Part shown: positions 5,573 through 12,265 of the stretch, piece after piece
Numbering within the stretch: the first letter of the stretch is position 1
Layout: each line of letters begins with the position of its first letter
From: an uncultured Campylobacter sp.
GTDB taxonomy: Bacteria; Campylobacterota; Campylobacteria; Campylobacterales; Campylobacteraceae
DNA length: 16,548 nucleotides
NCBI GenBank assembly: GCA_905373295.1
Contig: CAJPSJ010000008.1
Span: forward strand, 1 to 16,548
Reading direction: 5' to 3'
Notes under the pieces: generated by a model
Seen by the model: the letters and a program-made list of their open reading frames with translations, nothing else
What the model was told of the DNA's origin: nothing
Databases searched by the model: none
Position numbers and translations under genes: made by a program

Positions 5573-7396
5573 ATGAGCGATATTATCGCATATAAACTTA
5601 ACGGTGAAATTTATGATACTCAAAGTATCGGCGAGCGCGCTAACGAGGCGCAGCCGATATATTTCGATAACTCCGAGGATGCGCTTAAAATTCTGCGCCA
5701 CTCCTGTGCGCACCTTTTGGCGCAGGCGGTGCGTGAGCTCTACCCAGGTGCAAAATTTTTCGTGGGACCCGCGATCGAGGATGGGTTTTACTACGACATC
5801 CGCGTCAGCAAAGATAACGGCGAGAAGCTCGGCGAAGAGGACTTAAAGACGATCGAAAAAAAGATGCGCGCGCTTGCCGAGGCAAATTTAGAGATTAAAA
5901 AGATAGTCTCCACAAAAGAGGCGGTCGCGAAAAAATATGCAAACGACGATCTTAAGCAGGAGGTTTTAAAGCGTATCCCCGAAGGCCCGGTTAGCTTATA
6001 CGCGCAGGGCGAGTTTGAGGATATCTGCCGCGGTCCGCATGTGCAAAATACGAAATTTTTGAAAAATTTCGCCCTTACGCGCATCGCGGGAGCGTATCTT
6101 GGCGGCGACGAGAAGCGCGAGATGCTAACTCGCATCTACGGCGTCGTATTTGCCGATAAAGATAGCCTTAAAAAGCACCTTACGATGCTAGAGGAAGCTA
6201 AGAAGCGCGATCATCGAAAGCTAGGAGCCGAGATGAAATTTTTCACCTTCGACGAGCAGATCGGCGCGGGACTTCCGATCTGGCTTCCTGCGGGCACGAG
6301 GATGCGTATAAAGCTCGAGGAGCGCCTTTATAGGCAGCTTCGCAAGCGCGGCTACGAGCCGGTGCGCGGTCCTGAAATTTTAAGATCCGACGCGTGGAAG
6401 ATCAGCGGGCACTACAGCAATTACAAAGAAAATATGTATTTTACGACGATCGAGGAGCAGGAATATGGCATCAAGCCGATGAATTGCGTCGGTCACATCA
6501 AGGTTTATCAAAGCGAAATCCGCTCATATCGCGATCTGCCGCTTAAATTTTGCGAGTACGGCGTCGTGCACCGCCACGAAAAAAGCGGCGTCTTGCACGG
6601 GCTTTTCCGCGTGCGCGAGTTTACGCAGGACGACGCGCATCTATTTGTGATGCCGAGCCAGATCAAAGAAAACGTCTATGAAATTTTAGATTTCGTGGAG
6701 CTTTTGATGAAGGCTTTCGGATTTGAATACGAGCTTGAAATTTCGACCAAACCGCAAAAGGCGGTCGGCGACGACGAGGTTTGGGAGATCGCGACGAAGG
6801 CCTTAAAAGACGCGCTTGACGAAAAGGGCTTAAAATATGGCCTAGACGAGGGCGGCGGCGCATTTTACGGGCCTAAGATCGACATTAAAATCACCGACGC
6901 GCTCGGACGAAAATGGCAGTGCGGCACGGTTCAGGTCGATTTTAACCTGCCTGCGCGCTTCGAGCTTGGCTACATCGACGAAAATAATGAAAAAAAGCAG
7001 CCCGTGATGCTGCATCGCGCGATTTTGGGAAGCTTCGAGCGGTTCGTGGGGATTTTGCTCGAGCACACCGCGGGCGAGCTTCCGTTTTGGATCTGTCCTA
7101 CGCAGGTATCGATCGTGCCGATCGGTGAGGCGCACGCAAGCTATGCGAAGGAAATTTTAAATTTACTGCGCGAAGCAGATATTGACGGCGAAATTTTAGA
7201 TAAAAACGAAACGCTAAATAAACGAATCAGAACGGCTGAAAAGCAGAAGGTGCCGCTCATCATCGTCCTAGGCGATAATGAAGTTTCGGCTCGCAGCGTG
7301 GCCTTGCGCGATCGCAGGGCGCGCGAACAGCGAAATTTAGGGCTGGATGAGTTTTTAAATTTCGTAAAAGCTAAATTAAACGAGGTGAATTTTTGA
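5573..7396 (+). CDS. thrS: Threonyl-tRNA synthetase
   Basis: The enzyme charges tRNA-Thr with threonine in the cytoplasm and edits mischarged Ser-tRNA-Thr. The 607 residues, against about 640 in E. coli, fall as follows. A short N-terminus (1 to about 35) lacks a full TGS domain. The editing domain has HxxxH at H43/H47 and CRGPH at C152/H156. The class II catalytic core runs from about 230 to 500, with motif 1 near 245-270, motif 2 [11 protein letters not shown] (346-356) and motif 3 [11 protein letters not shown] (481-491). The anticodon-binding domain is about 505-607. The catalytic zinc ligands C305, H356 and H481 keep the E. coli spacing. NCVGH replaces the usual NCPGH, which I believe is common in Campylobacterota. 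The ribosome binding site is AAAGGAAA. The stop codon overlaps the infC start (TTGA). Confidence 0.98.
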   Translation: MSDIIAYKLNGEIYDTQSIGERANEAQPIYFDNSEDALKILRHSCAHLLAQAVRELYPGAKFFVGPAIEDGFYYDIRVSKDNGEKLGEEDLKTIEKKMRALAEANLEIKKIVSTKEAVAKKYANDDLKQEVLKRIPEGPVSLYAQGEFEDICRGPHVQNTKFLKNFALTRIAGAYLGGDEKREMLTRIYGVVFADKDSLKKHLTMLEEAKKRDHRKLGAEMKFFTFDEQIGAGLPIWLPAGTRMRIKLEERLYRQLRKRGYEPVRGPEILRSDAWKISGHYSNYKENMYFTTIEEQEYGIKPMNCVGHIKVYQSEIRSYRDLPLKFCEYGVVHRHEKSGVLHGLFRVREFTQDDAHLFVMPSQIKENVYEILDFVELLMKAFGFEYELEISTKPQKAVGDDEVWEIATKALKDALDEKGLKYGLDEGGGAFYGPKIDIKITDALGRKWQCGTVQVDFNLPARFELGYIDENNEKKQPVMLHRAILGSFERFVGILLEHTAGELPFWICPTQVSIVPIGEAHASYAKEILNLLREADIDGEILDKNETLNKRIRTAEKQKVPLIIVLGDNEVSARSVALRDRRAREQRNLGLDEFLNFVKAKLNEVNF

Positions 7397-7914
7397 GCAG
7401 AGAAAAAGAGGTTTTTCTAAACGAGGACATTCCGGCTAGCGAAGTCAGGTGCATAGGCGACAACGGCGAGGTTTACGGCATAATTTCAAAGGCGCAGGCG
7501 CTGCAAATCGCCGAGCGAGAGGGTGTGGATCTGGTTTTGATAGCGCCCGATGCAAAGCCGCCCGTTTGCAAGGTCATGAACTACAGTAAATTTCGCTATC
7601 AGCAGGAAAAAAAGCTCAAAGAGGCGAAAAAAAAGCAAAAAATCATCGAGATCAAAGAGATCAAGCTGTCCGCCAAAATCGCTCAAAACGACATTAATTA
7701 CAAAGTAAAGCACGCGAAAGAATTCCTTAGTAGCGGCAAACACGTAAAACTTCGCGTATTTTTAAAAGGGCGCGAGATGTCAAGCCCGGAAATCGGCGTA
7801 AATTTGCTCAATAAAATTTGGGACGAATTTTTCGCGGAAGTTGCCGATCGCGATAAAGCGCCTGCGCTGGAGGGTCGCTACGTAAATATGCTGATCACGC
7901 CGAAAAAGGCGTAG
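7393..7914 (+). CDS. infC: Translation initiation factor IF-3
   Basis: IF-3 binds the 30S subunit, prevents premature 50S joining and checks the start codon and initiator tRNA. The 173-residue product has the usual two domains: the N-domain (about 1-75, with [16 protein letters not shown]), a lysine-rich linker helix (about 77-95), and the C-domain with [18 protein letters not shown] and the later PE-LL segment. It begins with TTG at 7393, supported by GAGGTG at 7382-7387 five bases upstream, and the start overlaps the thrS stop codon by four bases. Rare start codons in infC are known in other bacteria (AUU in E. coli), where IF-3 represses its own translation by rejecting them; TTG here could act in the same way. 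It is surely co-transcribed with thrS. Confidence 0.97.
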   Translation: MSREKEVFLNEDIPASEVRCIGDNGEVYGIISKAQALQIAEREGVDLVLIAPDAKPPVCKVMNYSKFRYQQEKKLKEAKKKQKIIEIKEIKLSAKIAQNDINYKVKHAKEFLSSGKHVKLRVFLKGREMSSPEIGVNLLNKIWDEFFAEVADRDKAPALEGRYVNMLITPKKA

Positions 7915-7935
7915 CGTAAATTTGGCGGTATTTTG

Positions 7936-7951
7936 CGCCGCGTGCGGCAAA
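7936..7951. repeat. 16-base word shared with the nfo upstream region
   Basis: CGCCGCGTGCGGCAAA occurs here and at 2302-2317, both times in intergenic DNA just next to AAATTT words. It contains a GCCGC/GCGGC mini-hairpin. It may be a chance or dispersed intergenic element. Confidence 0.4.
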
Positions 7952-7957
7952 ATTTTA

Positions 7958-8000
7958 AAATTTACGCGCTGTTTTTCCCCGCGGTACAGCGCGTAAATTT
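7958..8000. repeat. Perfect 15-bp inverted repeat downstream of infC
   Basis: AAATTTACGCGCTGT (7958-7972) is the exact reverse complement of ACAGCGCGTAAATTT (7986-8000), with a 13-base loop. It starts 43 bases after the infC stop. The arms end in AAATTT, giving A/U-rich flanks typical of terminators in this window. It may stop or attenuate the thrS-infC transcript before rpmI, which has its own promoter candidate. The 316-base gap from infC to rpmI otherwise holds no gene. Confidence 0.6.
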
Positions 8001-8191
8001 AAACTAAATAGCAAAATTTTAAAATTTATACAGGCTAAGTTTATCTCTAAATTTAGTCCTTTAAATTTGTATAAAATTTTTTTGATCAAGTCAAACCGAA
8101 TCTTAATCGAGCGACAAAATTTAACTTTAAATTTATCTTGCGTTAATTTAAGCTATAAAATTCCTTAAATTCAAATTTTTCAAAGAAACTT

Positions 8192-8200
8192 TATTATATA
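8192..8200 (+). promoter_or_regulatory. Candidate promoter for rpmI-rplT
   Basis: TATTATATA, a strong -10-like word in very AT-rich DNA with phased A/T runs upstream (8150-8190), lies 31 bases before the rpmI start. It would allow rpmI-rplT to be expressed independently of thrS-infC. Confidence 0.45.
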
Positions 8201-8230
8201 CTTCCCGTTCACTTTAGAAAAAGGACGACC

Positions 8231-8422
8231 ATGCCAAAGATGAAAAGCGTGCGCGGTGCCGTCAAGCGTTTTAAAGCGGGCAAAAACAAGATCAAAAGAG
8301 GCTCGGCGTTTCGCAGCCACATTTTGACGAAGATGTCTCAAAAACGCAAGAGGAATTTGCGCGAGGCCCAATACGTCGATTCTACGAACGTATCTGCGGT
8401 TAAAAAAATGCTTTGCAAATAG
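8231..8422 (+). CDS. rpmI: 50S ribosomal protein L35
   Basis: A 63-residue, strongly basic protein of the large ribosomal subunit, with the family start [14 protein letters not shown] and the conserved [23 protein letters not shown] region trimmed to its core. The length is normal for L35. The start is supported by AAGGAC at 8221-8226. It precedes rplT by 98 bases, as in most bacteria. In E. coli and Bacillus, L20 controls this operon by binding its leader mRNA. Nothing abnormal is seen. Confidence 0.97.
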   Translation: MPKMKSVRGAVKRFKAGKNKIKRGSAFRSHILTKMSQKRKRNLREAQYVDSTNVSAVKKMLCK

Positions 8423-8437
8423 TGCGAAGTTAGTTTT

Positions 8438-8498
8438 TGACGAAAGTCATTCAAACTCCCCTAAATTTATGGATTTTAGGGCAAGATCCCAAGAGGGA
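8438..8498 (+). promoter_or_regulatory. Three hairpins between rpmI and rplT
   Basis: TGAC-GAAA-GTCA (8438-8449) has a GNRA tetraloop. CCCTAAA/TTTAGGG (8459-8465, 8475-8481) closes a nine-base loop. TCCC-AAGA-GGGA (8487-8498) forms a third stem. The spacer is long for two ribosomal genes normally only a few bases apart. It could bind L20 for autoregulation, or mask the rplT ribosome binding site at 8510-8515. This is inference from structure only. Confidence 0.35.
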
Positions 8499-8520
8499 CG
8501 CCGATTAAGAAAGGATTAAT

Positions 8521-8877
8521 ATGGCAAGAGTAAAAACGGGCATCGTTAGACGCCGCCGTCACAACAAGGTGCTAAAGCTTGCGCGCGGATTTTATAGCGC
8601 AAGACGCAAACATTTCAGAAAGGCTAAAGAGCAGCTAGAAAGAAGCCTCGTTTACGCCTTCCGTGACAGACGCGCGAAAAAACGCGATTTCCGCAGACTT
8701 TGGATAGTGCGCATCAATGCAGCTTGCAGGCTAAACGACATCAGCTATTCTAAATTTATAAACGGACTTAGAAAAGCAGGCATCGAGCTTGATAGAAAAA
8801 TTTTAGCAAATATGGCTATGAACGATGCCGAAGCTTTTGCAACCGTCGCAAAGAAGGCAAAAGCGGCATTAAAATAA
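8521..8877 (+). CDS. rplT: 50S ribosomal protein L20
   Basis: L20 binds 23S rRNA early in assembly of the 50S subunit. The 118-residue product has a basic N-terminal helix ([20 protein letters not shown]) and a globular C-terminus with [13 protein letters not shown] and [18 protein letters not shown], as expected for the family. The start is supported by AAAGGA about six bases upstream. It ends the thrS-infC-rpmI-rplT cluster and is followed directly by a strong terminator. In other bacteria L20 represses its own operon. Confidence 0.98.
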   Translation: MARVKTGIVRRRRHNKVLKLARGFYSARRKHFRKAKEQLERSLVYAFRDRRAKKRDFRRLWIVRINAACRLNDISYSKFINGLRKAGIELDRKILANMAMNDAEAFATVAKKAKAALK

Positions 8878-8882
8878 GCTTT

Positions 8883-8915
8883 AAAATTTGGCCGTCTTAA
8901 GGCGGCTAAATTTTT
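8883..8915 (+). terminator. Strong terminator after rplT
   Basis: A 14-bp stem with TTAA loop (8897-8900): AAAATTTG-GCCGTC pairs with GGCGGC-TAAATTTT with two G-U pairs, and ends in TTTTT (8911-8915). It has the layout of an intrinsic terminator and, with its A-run on the other side, could also work in the opposite direction. Confidence 0.85.
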
Positions 8916-8972
8916 AAATTTCGATAAAGCTTTTAATTTTAAAAGCGCGCCCGCAAATTTGTCGAAATTTAA
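8914..8972. repeat. 11-bp inverted repeat flanking a smaller hairpin, upstream of the autotransporter
   Basis: TTAAATTTCGA (8914-8924) is the exact reverse complement of TCGAAATTTAA (8962-8972), and between them GCTTTT (8929-8934) pairs with AAAAGC (8941-8946). The pair lies 33 bases before the autotransporter start codon, in what should be its promoter and leader. It could be an operator or an RNA structure. Confidence 0.5.
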
Positions 8973-9005
8973 GAATTTGGGTAATTTTATTTGAGGCGGT
9001 GCAGA

Positions 9006-11009
9006 ATGCTAAAGTCTTTGAAAAAAATCGTATCTCTTGCGCTTATCGGTGCAGCAGGGTTCGGCTATGCGAGCGAGCAGAATTCCTGGGGCTATGCAAA
9101 CGCGCAAAAATCATCTTCCAACAACACTTCCCGTTCCGACGTAATGAACGCTGCGGACAGCCTGGGCGCGAAATTAAGCAGGCACGATGCGGCTAGCGAT
9201 AACTTCGCGAGCGACGAGTATGAAAACTCATTTCGTATCAAGCTCGAGTACGCAAGGGGCTTTGCCAAAAAGGGCTCATATTCGGGCAGGCTTAATAATC
9301 AGCGCGTTATGATGCCTGCGTTTCGCTGGACGGGCAATAGCGGCGTAAATGCCGAATTTTGGAACGGCATTACCAATATAGGCGGCGCGCTGGTTCCTTA
9401 TGTGGCTTTCGGTTCATACGAAAAGCGCCCAGGAGGAGATTCTCACTCACAATATTTGGTGCGAAGAGACGAGGATTTGGCTCAAATGCAGCGTAATAAA
9501 GCCGCGGGTATCAAAAATCTCGCCTATACTTATACGGGCACTACCGGTCCTATCGGTCCTGACGGTCGCCCTACTGCCATTGGTTCAAGTAGAAATTTAA
9601 GCCTAGTATATGCCGATATCGATAATTTTGTAAATTTCTACGGCAGAGAAAACATCGCGGGATACTTCATCGACGAGGTCAATACCGAGGATAACCCTTC
9701 CAATATCGCTTATATGGCTAGCATTTATAATTACATTAAATCCAAATATCCGGAGATGCTCGTTTTGGCGAATAACGGCTGGGGGGTACGCGATGCCATA
9801 GCCCCTTACGCGGACGTCTGGATGCTGCAAGAGGTGAGCGCGGATGAGTATATAAACCATTACCGCCCTAGAACCTCGGAATTTGAAAAAGACCCCGCAA
9901 ATTCATCTAAAATTCTGCACGTGATATATAACGCCAGACCCGATCAATACGACGAGATTATAAGGCTGTCGCGCGAGCGCAATGCGGCGAATTTATTCAT
10001 CACTTCCGATACGAACCGCTATCCTGGCGGATACGACGATCTGCCTACCTATTTTGAAGCGCTGATGCTAGCGATCAATAACTTCACGCCTAAAAACGGC
10101 AGCCTGTTTTCGCAGGCCGCAAGAAGCGGCGATCGCATAGGTATCGAGATGCCGCGCTCGAAAGTCGATCTGGATCTTACCAAGCTTGCACGAAATTCTG
10201 CTTATAAAAATTTAACCGATACCGACGGGCAGGAGTTTAACGTAAATGTAAGCGCGATAGGAAACTACGGCGGAGATTACAAAGACCGCTCGGGCGGCGT
10301 CAAATACGATCACAAGAGCGACGGAATTTTACTCGGAGCCTCCAAGAGAGTAGATGATCTTACGCTGGGCGTGATCTTTGGGTACCAAAAATCGGACGCT
10401 TGGTATGAGGGTAAATTCGACGGTGTCAAAGAAAATATCAAATCCTATGAGCTCGGTCTGGCGGGCAGATACGATTTTAGCGAGAACGTGGATTTGGCGG
10501 TCAATTTAACCTATTCGACGAACGATCATAAATTTGAAACTAACAACGGATTCGGCGCTATCCACGGCGCGAAATACAAGTCGCAAATTTGGGATCTTAG
10601 CACGAGAGCAGGGTATAAATTTTTATTTGAAAACGGCTATATTAAGCCATATTTGGGGCTTGGAGCGATTAGGGTGAATGAGGATGCGATTTCCAGGCTT
10701 AAATTTAGCTCCGCTTCAAAAACCGCGCCAAACGGCACCGCGGGAATTTACGCAATCAAAGCTTTTGGCGATCTGCAGATATTCGCAAATGCGGAGTACG
10801 AATATCGATTTAGCGGAGATTCGTATCACGCGAGCAGAAAGTATTCGGATAGATACGACGTCGAGGGGCTTGATTATTCTAGCGGCGTATTTAACGGCGC
10901 AATCGGGCTGAAATATAAGATCCTTCAAAGCGTCGGGCTCAGCGCATCGTACGAGCTAAGCGAGAGCAAAAATAGCCTCGCTAGAGCCGCTTTTGACGTG
11001 GAGTTTTGA
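9006..11009 (+). CDS. Autotransporter with spherulin-4/GH135-like passenger
   Basis: A 667-residue type V secreted protein. Residues 1 to about 23 are a signal peptide (MLKSLKK then a hydrophobic run, YASEQ). Residues about 75-310 resemble the spherulin-4 family, a TIM-barrel glycosidase group (GH135, related to GH114/GH166) whose known fungal member degrades the biofilm polysaccharide galactosaminogalactan. Matching landmarks are LVPYVAFGS, ADIDNFVNFYG, GYFIDEV with D223-E224, LVLANNGWG, and YADVWMLQE with E276; their order and spacing fit the catalytic D-E and E of that family. Residues about 400-667 form an autotransporter beta-barrel ending in AAFDVEF with terminal Phe. I chose ATG 9006 over the in-frame TTG at 8991 because GAGGCGG at 8993-8999 is its likely ribosome binding site. 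The substrate is unknown. The enzyme activity is inferred and the barrel is well supported. Confidence 0.85.
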   Translation: MLKSLKKIVSLALIGAAGFGYASEQNSWGYANAQKSSSNNTSRSDVMNAADSLGAKLSRHDAASDNFASDEYENSFRIKLEYARGFAKKGSYSGRLNNQRVMMPAFRWTGNSGVNAEFWNGITNIGGALVPYVAFGSYEKRPGGDSHSQYLVRRDEDLAQMQRNKAAGIKNLAYTYTGTTGPIGPDGRPTAIGSSRNLSLVYADIDNFVNFYGRENIAGYFIDEVNTEDNPSNIAYMASIYNYIKSKYPEMLVLANNGWGVRDAIAPYADVWMLQEVSADEYINHYRPRTSEFEKDPANSSKILHVIYNARPDQYDEIIRLSRERNAANLFITSDTNRYPGGYDDLPTYFEALMLAINNFTPKNGSLFSQAARSGDRIGIEMPRSKVDLDLTKLARNSAYKNLTDTDGQEFNVNVSAIGNYGGDYKDRSGGVKYDHKSDGILLGASKRVDDLTLGVIFGYQKSDAWYEGKFDGVKENIKSYELGLAGRYDFSENVDLAVNLTYSTNDHKFETNNGFGAIHGAKYKSQIWDLSTRAGYKFLFENGYIKPYLGLGAIRVNEDAISRLKFSSASKTAPNGTAGIYAIKAFGDLQIFANAEYEYRFSGDSYHASRKYSDRYDVEGLDYSSGVFNGAIGLKYKILQSVGLSASYELSESKNSLARAAFDVEF

Positions 11010-11460
11010 TTTTAATCGGAGTAGTCCAAGATAGGCAGCTTGAAGCACGATTACAAATTCCTCTTTGCCGCAAAGCGAAAATTTTATGAAATTTGCGGCT
11101 AAATTTTAACGGGGCTTTGCCTCGAAATTTTAAAATTTCGGCCGTAATATCTTTACTCGCATAATTTCTACTTTTAAATTCTATTTATGATCGCTTTTGC
11201 GCCGCTTCGGATGCGAAGCCACGAGATATAATCGCTGCCGCAGAATTTCGCGCGGACGCTTGAGGATTTTTTAAAATTCTAAAATTTTGCCCGTTTAAAA
11301 CTTTGCGGATCGCGTTTCATCCATAAGGGATTTTAAAATTCTATGCGCGGCGCAACTGATGATTTTTAAAAGCAGCGGAATTGTAAGAATTCCAAAGAGG
11401 CATTCAAATTTTCGAGGCAAAATTTAGATTGATTGGAAGTTACCGAAACTGGGTAAAAGA
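11010..11460. other. Gene-free stretch rich in palindromes
   Basis: No convincing gene in about 450 bases between the convergent autotransporter and dsb-like genes. It contains the GCCGCAAA/TTTGCGGC hairpin, an 18-bp perfect palindrome CGAAATTTTAAAATTTCG at 11123-11140, GGAATT/AATTCC around 11374, and several AAAATT words. As a convergent intergenic region it mainly needs terminators. Confidence 0.55.
11067..11099 (+). terminator. Probable terminator after the autotransporter gene
   Basis: GCCGCAAA (11067-11074) pairs exactly with TTTGCGGC (11092-11099) around a 17-base loop, followed by TAAATTTT. It lies 58 bases after the stop codon on the plus strand. The T-run is short, so strength is uncertain. 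Confidence 0.5.
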
Positions 11461-11464
11461 AGCA

Positions 11465-11492
11465 AAATTTTGCGGATCGCTCCGCAAAATTT
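11465..11492 (-). terminator. Terminator of the selA-selB-dsb-like operon
   Basis: AAATTTTGCGGA (11465-11476) and TCCGCAAAATTT (11481-11492) are perfect reverse complements around the tetraloop TCGC. The hairpin begins nine bases beyond the stop codon of the dsb-like gene (minus strand) and is followed on that strand by TGCTTCTTTT. Position, perfect stem and U-rich tail make it a good intrinsic terminator. Confidence 0.8.
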
Positions 11493-11500
11493 AAAAGAGA

Positions 11501-12214
11501 TTATTTTAGCTTGTCTAGCTCGATGATGTAAGGCACCGAGTTTACTCCCGCACCGAAGTATTTGGCAGCTAGGGCTTTTGCAGCATTTAGCTCGGCAGCG
11601 CTTACGTCTTTGGCACCTGCTTTGTTATCTTCGGCGTAGTATTTTCTAAAAACCGCTATCTTTTGCTCGTCAGTTTTAGCATTTTTGATCTCTTTGTAGA
11701 TGAGCGCGGATTTTGCGTGGCCGTCGTCGCCGTGAACGGAGGTCATGACGATATCGACATTGTTATTTTTTAGTGTTTCTTCGATCCTTGCCATCTCTTT
11801 GCGGCAGAATGGACACAAAGCGTCCGTCAGCATCAAAATCGTACGCTTTTTGGGATCGTTTCCTAGTTTGATGATATTGTCTTTACTCTCTGCTTTGAAG
11901 ACCTTACTTAGCTGTCCTGCGATGCGGTCTTGTTTGATCTGCTCCTTATAGACTACGCGTTTTTTAGGATCGATGATATCGGTAAAGATCAGATCGCCTT
12001 GGGTGAAGATGATCTCCTCTTGCGACATATTGCCTTGAGAGATTTTTAAAACGACTGCCTCGACGCCCTTTGGCTCGCTAAGTGGGATGCGCTCGGCGAC
12101 CTTTATTTCGATGCCTTGAGGCGCGCCGCCGTAGATGGATAGAATTTCGCTGTCGCTTAGAGCCGCGTTTAGGCTCGCTACGAGAGCAACTGAAGTTAAA
12201 ATAGCTTTTTTCAT
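11501..12214 (-). CDS. Periplasmic DsbC/DsbG-like thiol-disulfide oxidoreductase
   Basis: The 237-residue product has a signal peptide (residues 1 to about 18, MKKAILTSVALVASLNAALS), an N-terminal part (about 20-115) consistent with the dimerisation domain of DsbC/DsbG/DsbK proteins, and a thioredoxin-fold domain with the active site CPFC (C134, C137) in LTDALCPFC. The likely cis-proline is P228, preceded by V227 in SVPYI. It should make or rearrange disulfides in periplasmic proteins; whether it is an isomerase or an oxidase cannot be told. I moved the start to the second Met, because AAAGGA precedes it and the signal peptide then begins properly; a longer reading from 12253 would add 13 polar residues. 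It follows selB by 51 bases and is probably co-transcribed. A perfect hairpin terminator follows. Confidence 0.85.
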   Translation of the reverse strand: MKKAILTSVALVASLNAALSDSEILSIYGGAPQGIEIKVAERIPLSEPKGVEAVVLKISQGNMSQEEIIFTQGDLIFTDIIDPKKRVVYKEQIKQDRIAGQLSKVFKAESKDNIIKLGNDPKKRTILMLTDALCPFCRKEMARIEETLKNNNVDIVMTSVHGDDGHAKSALIYKEIKNAKTDEQKIAVFRKYYAEDNKAGAKDVSAAELNAAKALAAKYFGAGVNSVPYIIELDKLK

Positions 12215-12265
12215 TTTTTTCCTTTGCAAAAAATTCCGCGCATTGTAGTGCAAAATTTTAAATTT

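Noticed and set aside
8991..9005. Upstream TTG start for the autotransporter
   Set aside because: The GAGGCGG following it is the likely ribosome binding site of ATG 9006, and the signal peptide starts naturally with MLKSLKK.
9603..9860. Open frames antisense to the autotransporter and other genes
   Set aside because: They lie wholly within well-supported genes and have no independent signals.
12215..12253. Longer start for the Dsb-like protein
   Set aside because: Adds polar residues in front of a regular signal peptide and lacks a ribosome binding site, whereas AAAGGA precedes the internal ATG.
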